NCBI RefSeq assembly: GCF_937863595.1 | Contig: NZ_CALMGQ010000156.1 | Coordinates: forward strand, 1-32,130 | Direction: 5' to 3' | Source of the DNA: an uncultured Cytophaga sp. | GTDB lineage: Bacteria > Bacteroidota > Bacteroidia > Cytophagales > Cytophagaceae | DNA length: 32,130 nucleotides | Part shown: piece after piece, positions 6,577 to 14,254 of the stretch | How positions within the stretch are numbered: position 1 is the first letter of the stretch | Layout of the letters: every line of letters begins with the position of its first letter | Notes under the pieces: generated by a model | What the model saw: only the letters and a program-made list of their open reading frames with translations | What the model was told of the DNA's origin: nothing | Databases searched by the model: none | Position numbers and translations under genes: made by a program

Positions 6577-7956
6577 TTAGTTCTTTTTGTTTTCTAAGGC
6601 CGTTTTTATTGCACCATATCCTCCTTCAACATCAATGATGTTCGTAAAGTTTCTGGACTTTAATATTGATTCTGTTATAACGGATCTATAACCACCAGCG
6701 CAATGAATATAATATGTTTTAGATTTATCTAAGTTAGAAGTCCAATCATTTATGTAATCTAAAGGAAGATTTTTAGCCGCTTCTAAATGCTCTACTTCAA
6801 ATTCACTTTCTCTTCTTACGTCAATGATATTAGTCTCAGAGGATAACGTCTTTACAAATTCATCTGCAGAAATTGTTTTAATGATATCTTTCGGTTTTTT
6901 AGCTGCAGCCCAAGCATTATAACCTCCCTTCAAATATCCAATCACAAGATCCACACCCACGCGCGATAATCGAATAATGGTTTCTTCTTCCTTACCTTCG
7001 TCTGTAATTAATAAGATCGGTTGATCTGTAGTACCAATAAGTACACCAGACCATGGCGCAAATTGTCCATCAAGACCTATGTTTATGGCTCCGGGTACAA
7101 ATCCTTTTTTAAAGTCTTCCGGTTTTCGAGTATCTAATAATAACGCATGTGTTTGTTGTTGCATGTTCTCAAATGCTTGTACATCTAAGGCTATGCTTCC
7201 TTGTCTAATAACATCCGTAACATTTGCATAACCTTCTTTATTCATCAATGCATTCATGCTGAAATAGGAGGGCGCAGGTTGTAAATCATCGAGAACCTCT
7301 TGGATAAATGTGTTCTTGTCTGTTGCTTTTAAAGCATAATTTATTGCTTTTTGATTGCCGAGTGTATCAAAAGTATCTTTACTCATGTTTTTACCACAAG
7401 CAGATCCTGCACCGTGAGCAGGGTAAATAAGAATTGAATCAGGTAATGTTTTGATTTTTGTGCGCAATGATTCAAAGAGCATTCCTGCTAAATCTTCTTT
7501 CGTTACATTGCTTTTAATGGCAAGGTCTGGTCTCCCTACATCCCCAATAAATAATGTATCCCCAGTAAATAGCGCATGTTTATTCCCTTGTTCATCGTAT
7601 AATAAATAACAACTAGATTCTAGGGTATGTCCTGGAGTATGTAGTACTTCAATAATTAATTTTCCAAGCTTTATTTTTTCACCATCGTGTGCAATATGAC
7701 TTTTAAATGTAGTCTCCGCATTTGGCCCATAAACGATAGTTGCACCAGTTGCTTCTGCTAAATCAATATGGCCAGAAACAAAATCAGCGTGAAAATGTGT
7801 TTCTAAAATATATTTTAACGATGCTTTATTATGCTCTAGTTTTTTTAAATACGGTTGAATATCTCTCAAGGGATCAATAATGATTGCTTCTCCTTCTGAT
7901 TCGATATAGTAAGCAGCTTCTGCTAAACATCCGGTGTATAATTGTTCGATTTTCAT
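6577..7956 (-). CDS. CstB-like persulfide dioxygenase fused to two rhodanese domains
   Basis: From the ATG at 7956 the protein has 459 residues. Residues 1-240 form a metallo-beta-lactamase fold of the ETHE1/persulfide dioxygenase type: THFHADFVSGH (H54, H56, D58), HTPGHT (H110), FTGDTLFIGDVGRPD (D133), and YPAHGAGSACGK (H181). Residues about 265-355 are a rhodanese fold with no cysteine in the active loop (LLITDEGKE), so it is structural. Residues about 362-455 are a second rhodanese with the active loop HCAGGYRS, C419. This order matches CstB, which oxidises low-molecular-weight persulfides to sulfite and thiosulfate. It starts two bases after the TauE/SafE stop. An in-frame TTG at 7962 could also start it, but ATG gives the usual MKIEQLYTG start. 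Confidence 0.88.
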   Translation of the reverse strand: MKIEQLYTGCLAEAAYYIESEGEAIIIDPLRDIQPYLKKLEHNKASLKYILETHFHADFVSGHIDLAEATGATIVYGPNAETTFKSHIAHDGEKIKLGKLIIEVLHTPGHTLESSCYLLYDEQGNKHALFTGDTLFIGDVGRPDLAIKSNVTKEDLAGMLFESLRTKIKTLPDSILIYPAHGAGSACGKNMSKDTFDTLGNQKAINYALKATDKNTFIQEVLDDLQPAPSYFSMNALMNKEGYANVTDVIRQGSIALDVQAFENMQQQTHALLLDTRKPEDFKKGFVPGAINIGLDGQFAPWSGVLIGTTDQPILLITDEGKEEETIIRLSRVGVDLVIGYLKGGYNAWAAAKKPKDIIKTISADEFVKTLSSETNIIDVRRESEFEVEHLEAAKNLPLDYINDWTSNLDKSKTYYIHCAGGYRSVITESILKSRNFTNIIDVEGGYGAIKTALENKKN

Positions 7957-7958
7957 AT

Positions 7959-8762
7959 TCAATGTATTGCTTGATGTGTAATAACTTCTTTATATATAAT
8001 TGCGATTCCCATAAGTAAGATGAACCAGCTAAAAATAATTTTTAGCTTTTGAGCTTCAATTAAGTGATTAAATCTGCTGCCTATTGTTACACCTATAATA
8101 GAGAAAAAGGAATAACTTACTATTTGTATCCAATCAACATGTATGCTATTTAAATCACTTGCAAACCCCACAAGTGAATTTATGGTAATAATTATTAATG
8201 ATGTCCCAACGGCAGTTTTTATAGGTGTTTTATTAACGACAACCAAAGATGGTATAATTAGAAAACCACCTCCAGCACCCGTTATTCCTGTAATAAATCC
8301 GACGAGCGCTCCTTCAAATGGAATAAATCCTAATTTCTTTTCTGCAATTGAGCTGTTTTTATTTTGAATGGAACTTGTAATCATACTATAAAATGCCGCT
8401 ACCATAAATACACCAAATAAGAGCATGATTAAATTGTTTTTTTCGATATGTATATGAGTTCCCCAATCAATAGAGTTGGGTAGCATAGGGATCAAATAAT
8501 TTCTAGTTATTAATACAATTATAATGGATGGAATAACGAATAATAATGCAATTTTTAAATCATATTCTTTCTTTCTTATATATGTGAACGCACCAAAGCT
8601 ACTTGTTAATCCAACTATGATGAGGGAGTAGGTTGTTGCTAATAATGGAGGCATATCCAATGCATAAACTAGGAGTGGTAATGTAATAATTGAACCGCCG
8701 CTGCCTAGTAGACCAATAACAATCCCCATAAATAATATACCAATAAATGCTACTATTTCCAT
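7959..8762 (-). CDS. TauE/SafE family sulfite or sulfur-anion exporter
   Basis: This is a 267-residue inner-membrane protein with roughly eight hydrophobic segments and the internal duplication typical of TauE/SafE. The first half has MGIVIGLLGSGGSIITLPLL and the second half has FITGITGAGGGFLIIPSL, each with the glycine-rich turn. Family members export sulfite, sulfoacetate or related anions. Downstream lies the persulfide dioxygenase, which makes sulfite, so sulfite export is the natural reading here, though import of another sulfur anion cannot be excluded. It begins four bases after the ArsR stop and ends with TGA, two bases before the next ATG, so it lies inside a tightly packed operon. 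Confidence 0.87.
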   Translation of the reverse strand: MEIVAFIGILFMGIVIGLLGSGGSIITLPLLVYALDMPPLLATTYSLIIVGLTSSFGAFTYIRKKEYDLKIALLFVIPSIIIVLITRNYLIPMLPNSIDWGTHIHIEKNNLIMLLFGVFMVAAFYSMITSSIQNKNSSIAEKKLGFIPFEGALVGFITGITGAGGGFLIIPSLVVVNKTPIKTAVGTSLIIITINSLVGFASDLNSIHVDWIQIVSYSFFSIIGVTIGSRFNHLIEAQKLKIIFSWFILLMGIAIIYKEVITHQAIH

Positions 8763-8766
8763 TTTG

Positions 8767-9072
8767 TTACATGTTGCAGTTGCATTTTTCTACACAACGT
8801 ATGATTTCACTTAAGCCTTTTTCTTTTAAAGAATAGTAAACGGAAACACCTTCTTTTCGGGCTTGGAGTAATCCTTTCAATTTCATGTTTTGTAAATGAT
8901 GTGATACAAGAGATTGTTCTGCATCTAATCGTTCACACAATTGATTCACCGATAATTCTTCTTTTTGTGTTAAATGCTCTACAATGCTCAAGCGTAATGG
9001 ATGAGCAATGGTTTTTAGTATATAGGCTGCTTTTTCAAGCTTTTCCGGAGATATTTTAAGTGGTTTTGACAT
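8767..9072 (-). CDS. ArsR/SmtB-family repressor, likely persulfide-sensing
   Basis: The 101-residue winged-helix regulator has AHPLRLSIVEHL, the recognition helix region LDAEQSLVSHHLQNMKLKG, and the wing LLQARKEGVSVYYSL. Cysteines are C46 (NQLCERL) and C93, C97 and C99 at the C-terminus (RCVEKCNCNM). The ELCVCDL metal site of classical ArsR is absent. One cysteine near the start of the DNA-binding region plus C-terminal cysteines recalls the dithiol persulfide sensors BigR and SqrR, which control similar genes. It is first in the operon, and a palindromic operator lies just upstream, so autorepression relieved by persulfide or sulfide is the likely logic. Metal sensing through the C-terminal CxxxCxC cluster is the alternative. 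Confidence 0.9.
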   Translation of the reverse strand: MSKPLKISPEKLEKAAYILKTIAHPLRLSIVEHLTQKEELSVNQLCERLDAEQSLVSHHLQNMKLKGLLQARKEGVSVYYSLKEKGLSEIIRCVEKCNCNM

Positions 9073-9090
9073 ATACTGAAATTATATTCT

Positions 9091-9131
9091 AATATATGAA
9101 CATATTATCATATATAAAAGGTTCATATATT
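9091..9131. promoter_or_regulatory. Palindromic operator for the ArsR-type repressor
   Basis: AATATATGAAC (9091-9101) is matched by its exact complement GTTCATATATT (9121-9131), a perfect 11-bp inverted repeat with a 19-base spacer. Nested in it, ATATATGA (9092-9099) pairs with TCATATAT (9108-9115) with an 8-base gap. Three TGA/TCA half-sites flanked by ATAT are the usual make-up of ArsR/SmtB operators. The centre is about 40 bases upstream of the repressor ATG. I could not assign a clean -7 element; it probably overlaps the repeat. Confidence 0.72.
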
Positions 9132-9260
9132 AAAAAGAAAAATTATTCATCTTAAATTCTATAAATATTGAAATAAGTAATAAATACGATTGGGTCTTGC
9201 ATAATAATAAAGACGAACGATTTGTTCAATAGCTAAAAATGAATAAAGCTGTATGTAAAT

Positions 9261-9872
9261 TTATTTTCGTATTCTTTTCCCTAAAAAAATGAATAGGCAT
9301 GATATCATAATAAAGAATAGTATTAATAATGCAGCATTTATACCCGCCAATTGAATTCCTATTTGATTGACGTTAATAAATGGGTAGGGATAATATACTG
9401 AAAAGTGACCACGAATAAGAATGAATAATAAATAGCATACAGGGTATATCAACCATTTGGGAATATTTTTATACGAGTCATACTTTTTGGATTCATCTAG
9501 ATACCAATAAATAATTATTGCTAATGGAATAAGGGTATGTAACAATTCGTCTACTATTCTGTCTAAACCTTGTGGATTCCAAATATGCCTTAGTGCTACT
9601 TGATAGACGAATCCAACGATGGTTATGTAAACGGTTAATTGTGTTAAATACGTTATTGGAAGTGCCGAGTTTTTTGTTTTGGATACAAACCCAATAAAAA
9701 GTTGTGTCATATACACAGCAACGAGTATATTGGTAAGTATTGTAAAGAAACTAAAAAAGCGAATGGTTGTTTCAGGTATGGACGCAATTCGATGTTCCAT
9801 CATTAAGATATATTGCGTGATAACTGCAAACCATCCCAAAAGGGCAATTGTAAGACTAAAATATTTTTTCAT
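9261..9872 (-). CDS. Pr6Pr-family integral membrane protein
   Basis: The 203-residue protein has six predicted membrane segments. The first two helices include LTIALLGWFAVITQYIL and the conserved RFFSFFTILTNILVAVY, followed by VGFVYQVALRHIW, TLIPLAIIIYWYLDE, and a last helix ending in KRIRK. The FFTILTN stretch and the overall length fit the Pr6Pr (FAR-17a/AIG1-like) membrane family common in Bacteroidota. Its function is unknown to me. It lies between the sulfur operon (188-base gap) and a TPR gene (119-base gap) on the same strand, with no obvious link to either. Confidence 0.7.
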   Translation of the reverse strand: MKKYFSLTIALLGWFAVITQYILMMEHRIASIPETTIRFFSFFTILTNILVAVYMTQLFIGFVSKTKNSALPITYLTQLTVYITIVGFVYQVALRHIWNPQGLDRIVDELLHTLIPLAIIIYWYLDESKKYDSYKNIPKWLIYPVCYLLFILIRGHFSVYYPYPFINVNQIGIQLAGINAALLILFFIMISCLFIFLGKRIRK

Positions 9873-9991
9873 GAACAGGCTTTAAAAGATGATTGAAAAA
9901 GTAGAAATGAATTTCTTTTACTAAAATAAACGTTGCGCTATTCACAGAACTATTAACCTTTCCTTAAAGTATATAACTTAATAAATAATCC

Positions 9992-10312
9992 TTATTCCAT
10001 TAAATCAATCTCTAAATTTTGCTTGGCATTTTTTAATTCAGCAAGTGTCTTCATTTCATTTAATGAACTTGCCAATTCTATACCTTTATCGTAAATGGTT
10101 AATGCCGTGTCCATTTTATTGTTTTCAGTAAAATATTCCGCTGCTTGATAGTAAGTAGGAAGATAATCGGGGAAAGAGTTTAATAGTTTCTCAAAGTATA
10201 TTAGCCCCTCGGTACTATTCGTCTTTTTATGTTCCAAAGCAATACCGTAAATAATAAACGGGTCATTTGGTTGTTCTTGATGCAGTTGTAGTAAATAGTC
10301 TAATCTATTCAT
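9992..10312 (-). CDS. Small tetratricopeptide-repeat protein
   Basis: The 106-residue protein is made of about two and a half helical TPR units: PNDPFIIYGIALEHKKTN, EGLIYFEKLLNSFPDYLPTY, and YQAAEYFTENNKMDTALTIY followed by DKGIELA. The Y/A/G/P spacing is typical of TPR. It has no signal peptide or enzyme domain. Such proteins are usually adaptors, and no partner can be named. It is divergent from etfB across 157 bases and may be monocistronic. Confidence 0.78.
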   Translation of the reverse strand: MNRLDYLLQLHQEQPNDPFIIYGIALEHKKTNSTEGLIYFEKLLNSFPDYLPTYYQAAEYFTENNKMDTALTIYDKGIELASSLNEMKTLAELKNAKQNLEIDLME

Positions 10313-10469
10313 GAATTAATTGTCATTATTACATAAAAAATGTAACTTTTATCTATATAATCAAGTTAAATATAATATATTGAATGGCAATGTATCCGTC
10401 AATTTATTAAATAAATTCAGTTTGAATGAACGACGGTAGTTCAGACGTTACTTATTAACTATACAACCG

Positions 10470-11201
10470 ATGAAGATTTTAGTTTGCATCACACACGTTC
10501 CCGATACTACTTCCAAGATTTCTTTTACAGATAATGCTTTTAATACTTCTGGTGTACAATTCATCATCGGCCCGTATGACGAATATGCATTATCAAAAGC
10601 CGTAGATTTAAAAGAACAACACGGAGGAACCATTACAGTTTTAAATGTGGGCGATGCCGAAACAGAACCCACCATTCGTAAAGCACTTGCAATTGGAGCA
10701 GATGATGCGATTAGAATTAATGCTATTCCTAAAGATGCCGGATTTGTTGCTGCTCAAATTGCATCAGTAGCTAAATCAGAATCATACGATTTGATTTTGA
10801 TGGGAAGAGAATCAATTGATTATAATGGAGGCCTAGTGCATGGATTAGTGGCGGATTTATTAAGTATGCCTTGCATTACACCTATAATGAAATTGGATAT
10901 TGATGGGACTCTTGCCAAAATGAGTCGTGAAATAGAAGGTGGTAAAGAATCCGTAGAATGTAACTTACCATTTGTTGCTGGTTGTCAGGAGCCTATCGCT
11001 GAATGGAAAATTCCAAATATGCGTGGAATTATGTCTGCAAGAACCAAAGCATTAAAAGTTGTAGAACCCATATCCGTAGTTGATGATGTCGTATATGGTA
11101 GTTATTCTTTACCTGCACCTAAAGGCGCTTGTAAAATGATTGATGCTGCTAATCCTGGTGAGTTGTTAACTTTATTAAGAAACGAAGCTAAAGTACTTTA
11201 A
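10470..11201 (+). CDS. etfB: Electron transfer flavoprotein, beta subunit
   Basis: This 243-residue EtfB forms the AMP-binding half of the ETF heterodimer, which carries electrons from acyl-CoA and other dehydrogenases to ETF-quinone oxidoreductase. Supporting stretches are MKILVCITHVPDTTSKI, IIGPYDEYALSKAVDLKE, IRKALAIGADDAIRI, LILMGRESIDYNGG and VECNLPFVAGCQEPIAEWK, all normal for the family. The gene is first in an operon with etfA (34 bases to the etfA ATG) and the DUF151 protein. The start is the only good ATG before the conserved N-terminus. Confidence 0.95.
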   Translation: MKILVCITHVPDTTSKISFTDNAFNTSGVQFIIGPYDEYALSKAVDLKEQHGGTITVLNVGDAETEPTIRKALAIGADDAIRINAIPKDAGFVAAQIASVAKSESYDLILMGRESIDYNGGLVHGLVADLLSMPCITPIMKLDIDGTLAKMSREIEGGKESVECNLPFVAGCQEPIAEWKIPNMRGIMSARTKALKVVEPISVVDDVVYGSYSLPAPKGACKMIDAANPGELLTLLRNEAKVL

Positions 11202-11235
11202 AATTGATTTGTGTTTCACTCTAGATAGAAAAAAT

Positions 11236-12201
11236 ATGTCGGTATTAATATATGTTGAGTCTAATGGCTCAGAAATTAAAAAATCTTCTCATGATGCCGT
11301 TTCTTACGGTGTTCAGGTTGCATCTAAATTAGGTGGGACAGCTACCGTTATTGCAGTTGGTGATATTCCACAAGAGCAATTAATTGCTTTGGGTAATTTT
11401 GGTGCAACTTCGGTATTGAATGTTACAGGTGGTGCTTTTAACCAAAGCAATCCTTCAGCTACAGCTGCTGCAGTTATTGAAGCAGCCAAAAAAGTAGGTG
11501 CAAAAGTAGTGGTTTTGCCAAAATCAACCTTGGTTGATTCCATTGCATCAAAAGTGGCTTCACAGTTAAAGGCAGGGGTGGTGACTAATGTTACTGAATT
11601 GCCAGAAACAAGTTCTGGGTTTCAAGTAAAACGTTCTATCTTCACAGGTAAAGCTTTTGCTACGGTAACGATTAACTCAGACATTAAAGTAATTACCTTA
11701 GCAAAAAATGCGTATCAAGGCACTGAAACGGGAGGGAAGGCAACAGTTGAGGTTTTAGCTCTTTCCTTAACTGATTCAGATACTAAGGTTAAAACCACGA
11801 ATGTGGAAAAAATGACTGGTGAGTTATTATTAACGGAAGCAGAAATTGTGGTTTCAGGTGGAAGAGGCTTTAAAGGCCCTGAAAACTGGGGACTCTTACT
11901 AGATTTAGCAAAAGCATTGGGTGCTGCAACAGGATGTTCTAAGCCTGTTTCGGATATGGATTGGAGACCGCACCATGAACACGTTGGACAAACAGGTGTA
12001 AAAGTAGCCCCAAATTTATATATTGCAATAGGAATTTCAGGAGCGATACAACATTTGGCTGGTGTGAACTCATCCAAGTGTATAGTTGTAATCAATAAAG
12101 ACCCTGAAGCACCGTTCTTTAAAGCTGCAGATTATGGCATTGTAGGTGATTTATTTGAAGTGTTACCGAAATTGACTGAAGCTGCCAAATTGCTTAAATA
12201 A
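11236..12201 (+). CDS. etfA: Electron transfer flavoprotein, alpha subunit
   Basis: From the ATG at 11236 the protein has 321 residues and begins MSVLIYVESN, the normal EtfA start. An upstream in-frame TTG at 11209 would add nine unrelated residues and is rejected. The FAD domain occupies roughly residues 195-315: VVSGGRGFKGPENWGLL, GAATGCSKPVSDMDW, EHVGQTGVKVAPNLYIA, GISGAIQHLAGV, and INKDPEAPFFKAADYGIVGD. It pairs with EtfB just upstream to carry electrons into the quinone pool. Complex I is encoded 4 kb away, but no ETF dehydrogenase gene is in this window. Confidence 0.95.
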   Translation: MSVLIYVESNGSEIKKSSHDAVSYGVQVASKLGGTATVIAVGDIPQEQLIALGNFGATSVLNVTGGAFNQSNPSATAAAVIEAAKKVGAKVVVLPKSTLVDSIASKVASQLKAGVVTNVTELPETSSGFQVKRSIFTGKAFATVTINSDIKVITLAKNAYQGTETGGKATVEVLALSLTDSDTKVKTTNVEKMTGELLLTEAEIVVSGGRGFKGPENWGLLLDLAKALGAATGCSKPVSDMDWRPHHEHVGQTGVKVAPNLYIAIGISGAIQHLAGVNSSKCIVVINKDPEAPFFKAADYGIVGDLFEVLPKLTEAAKLLK

Positions 12202-12214
12202 GCGTATCATTAGA

Positions 12215-12835
12215 GTGGAGAAAATTAGATTAGAAATTATAGGATTATCCTCGAGTCAATCCCAAACGGGTTCGTTTGCATTGGTTTTAGGCGAGGTGAA
12301 TGGTAATAGACGATTGCCAATTATTATTGGAATGTTTGAGGCGCAAGCAATTGCAATCGAAATTGAAAAAGTGATTCCAAACCGACCAATGACACATGAT
12401 TTATTTAAATCATTTGCATTGTCGTTCCATTTTGTTGTGGAAGAAATTGTGATTTCAGATTTGAAAGAAGGTGTATTCTTTGCTAAAATCATTTGTTCGG
12501 ATGGAATTAAAACAATTGAAATTGATGCCAGACCATCCGATGCTATTGCCATTGGTTTACGGTTTGATGTGCCCATTTTCTCCTATGAAACGATTATGTC
12601 CGAAGCTGGTATTGTCTTAAATGATGACATGGAAGACGAAATAGGGGATGATGATGAAGAATTGGAGGAAGCTGCAGTTGGTTCATTAAAACCAGATTTA
12701 TCCTCCTCAGGTAAAGAAGATCAAATGAAAAACATGTCATTAGATCAATTACAATCGATGCTAGATGAAGCTATAGATAATGAAGATTATGAGAAGGCTG
12801 CACGTGTGCGAGATGAAATAAATAAACGCAATTAA
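12215..12835 (+). CDS. Bifunctional nuclease (DUF151) family protein with UVR motif
   Basis: The 206-residue protein begins with GTG (12215), 13 bases after etfA. Residues 1-130 are the BFN/DUF151 domain: LSSSQSQTGSFALVLGE, RLPIIIGMFEAQAIAIE, KSFALSFHFVVEEIVI and IDARPSDAIAIGLRF. An acidic linker (DDMEDEIGDDDEELEE) leads to a C-terminal UVR motif, LDQLQSMLDEAIDNEDYEKA, then ARVRDEINKRN, like the UvrB-UvrC interaction segment. Proteins of this make-up are common in Bacteroidota. In plants and Thermotoga the DUF151 domain has been linked to nuclease activity, but the bacterial role is unclear. Its place behind etfAB suggests co-transcription rather than shared function. Confidence 0.87.
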   Translation: MEKIRLEIIGLSSSQSQTGSFALVLGEVNGNRRLPIIIGMFEAQAIAIEIEKVIPNRPMTHDLFKSFALSFHFVVEEIVISDLKEGVFFAKIICSDGIKTIEIDARPSDAIAIGLRFDVPIFSYETIMSEAGIVLNDDMEDEIGDDDEELEEAAVGSLKPDLSSSGKEDQMKNMSLDQLQSMLDEAIDNEDYEKAARVRDEINKRN

Positions 12836-12843
12836 TATTCAAA

Positions 12844-12901
12844 TCTACTATAAATAAAAAGCAAACTTAAGTTCTTGAGTTTGCTTTTTATTTATAGTAG
12901 A
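12844..12901. terminator. Long perfect hairpin after the etf operon
   Basis: A 24-bp perfect stem pairs 12844-12867 with 12878-12901. The inner part is AAAAAGCAAACT against AGTTTGCTTTTT, with a 10-base loop that can pair further. It is the first of two adjacent hairpins between convergent genes. Confidence 0.85.
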
Positions 12902-12936
12902 AAAAAAAACCTGTAACACAGTTACAGGTTTTTTTT
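12902..12936. terminator. Bidirectional terminator with A/T tracts on both sides
   Basis: ACCTGTAAC, loop ACA, GTTACAGGT forms a strong stem. Runs of A before and T after give a U-tract on either strand, so it can stop both the etf operon and the convergent histone-like gene. It lies 20 bases from the stop of the latter. Confidence 0.9.
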
Positions 12937-12955
12937 ATTTTATTTGAATTCGATT

Positions 12956-13615
12956 TTAGAAAATAGAATTGTCATTTGGTGAGAATAAATCACCCATTGG
13001 TTTTTCATCCTCTTCAACCTTTGGAGTTTCTACAGGTGCAGTATAGGTAAGTATTTCTACTTCTTCAACTTTTGGTGCTACAGGTGTAGAAGCTTTTTTA
13101 GGTGCAGACTTTTTAGGTGCAGCTGCTTTCGCAGGTGTGCTAGCCTTCTTAGGTGCAGCGCCTTTCTTAGCTATTGCTTTTTTAGGTGCAACAACTTTTT
13201 TAACAGCTTTTTTAGCTACTTTGGTTACTGCTTTTTTAACAACAGTTCCTTTTTTAGCAGCAGCCTTAACTACTTTTTTAACAGCTTTTTTTGCAGGTGC
13301 TGCTTTCTTAACAGCTTTTTTAGCTACTTTTTTAACAGCCTTTTTTACTGGCGCTGCTTTCTTAGTAACTTTTTTTACTGCTTTTTTAACAGCCTTTTTT
13401 GCAGGTGCTACTTTTTTAACAGCCTTTTTAACTACTTTTTTTGCAGCTTTTTTAGGTGCAACTTTTTTTGCAGGTGCTGCTTTTTTTGTTACTTTATTAG
13501 CAACTTTTTTTACTTGTTTCGCAACTTTCGCAGCTACTTTTTTAACAGCTTTTTCAGCCTTTTTTAGAGTTTTCTTCATTGAAGATTTCTCTACTTTCTT
13601 TACTTTTTTTGCCAT
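12956..13615 (-). CDS. Lysine/alanine-rich histone-H1-like protein
   Basis: The 219-residue protein has a basic region, residues about 1-175, built from repeats of KKAVKKV, KKAAPAKKAVKK and APKKA. A short acidic tail follows (VEEVEILTYTAPVETPKVEE, then DEKPMGDLFSPNDNSIF). The basic part resembles eukaryotic histone H1 tails and bacterial AlgP/Hc1-type proteins, which bind DNA without sequence specificity and compact the nucleoid. No folded domain is visible. The gene is monocistronic, convergent with the etf operon and sharing its terminator. The DNA is low-complexity with many T-rich tracts, so repeat number probably varies among strains. Binding to DNA is inferred from composition. Confidence 0.82.
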   Translation of the reverse strand: MAKKVKKVEKSSMKKTLKKAEKAVKKVAAKVAKQVKKVANKVTKKAAPAKKVAPKKAAKKVVKKAVKKVAPAKKAVKKAVKKVTKKAAPVKKAVKKVAKKAVKKAAPAKKAVKKVVKAAAKKGTVVKKAVTKVAKKAVKKVVAPKKAIAKKGAAPKKASTPAKAAAPKKSAPKKASTPVAPKVEEVEILTYTAPVETPKVEEDEKPMGDLFSPNDNSIF

Positions 13616-13725
13616 GGTTCGTCAGTGATATAAAAATATTCTCTTGTACTAAAGTTATTTAATACTCTAAAATAAAAAAAATGTTTTATATTAAAATTTT
13701 GTTTGACATAAATATTTAAAAATAA

Positions 13726-14232
13726 ATGAAAGTATTGTCTTTTATTGATCACGAATTTGAAGATTTAGAGTTTTGGTATCCTATTTTAAGGCTACGCGAG
13801 GCAGGTTGTGACGTTATTATAGCAGGGCCAACCAAAGGTGAAAAGTATATTGGAAAGTACGGTGTGCCTGCTTTAAGTGACATTACATACGAAGATGTGG
13901 ATGCTTCTGAATACGATGCTTTACTAGTGCCAGGTGGTTGGGCACCAGATAAAATTAGAAGATCTCCTAAAGTACTAGAGATTGTTCGTGAAATGCATGC
14001 CGACCAAAAAGTAATTGGGCATATTTGTCATGCGGGTTGGGTATTGGCATCGGCTAAAATATTATCGGGGATTAAGGTTACCAGTACACCTGGAATTAAA
14101 GATGATATGGAGAATGCAGGTGCTATCTGGTTTGATGTGCCTGCAATGGTTGATAAAAATATTGTTTCTGCTCAACGGCCACCAGATCTTCCTGAATACA
14201 TGAAATTGTTTATTCAAGCGTTACAGTTATAA
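13726..14232 (+). CDS. DJ-1/PfpI family protein (class I glutamine amidotransferase-like)
   Basis: The 168-residue cytoplasmic protein has the DJ-1/PfpI fold. The nucleophile elbow is GHICHAGWVLASA with C101 and H102, and the supporting acidic residue lies in the N-terminal FEDLEFWYPI segment. LLVPGGWAPDKIR provides the PGG turn and IVSAQRPPDLPEY the C-terminal part. Homologues are called intracellular protease, glyoxalase III or protein deglycase; which activity applies here is open. It is transcribed ahead of the dacB-like gene, 22 bases apart. I could not find a clear promoter in the 110-base divergent gap. Confidence 0.88.
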   Translation: MKVLSFIDHEFEDLEFWYPILRLREAGCDVIIAGPTKGEKYIGKYGVPALSDITYEDVDASEYDALLVPGGWAPDKIRRSPKVLEIVREMHADQKVIGHICHAGWVLASAKILSGIKVTSTPGIKDDMENAGAIWFDVPAMVDKNIVSAQRPPDLPEYMKLFIQALQL

Positions 14233-14254
14233 TCAAGAATTTGATTTAAGTATT

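Noticed and set aside
7957..7962. TTG start for the persulfide dioxygenase, overlapping the TauE/SafE stop
   Set aside because: The ATG two codons later gives the normal family N-terminus (MKIEQLYTG) and sits two bases after the upstream stop.
11209..11235. TTG start for etfA
   Set aside because: The nine added residues have no resemblance to EtfA; the ATG at 11236 gives the usual start.
13080..13600. Many near-identical short repeats that could suggest a CRISPR array or tandem repeat element
   Set aside because: They are codon-level repeats of the Lys/Ala-rich protein, with no unique spacers and irregular spacing.
13137..13628. A 163-codon open frame antisense to the histone-like gene
   Set aside because: Its Phe/Leu/Thr/Ala pattern is just the complement of the Lys/Ala repeats; there is no independent evidence of coding.
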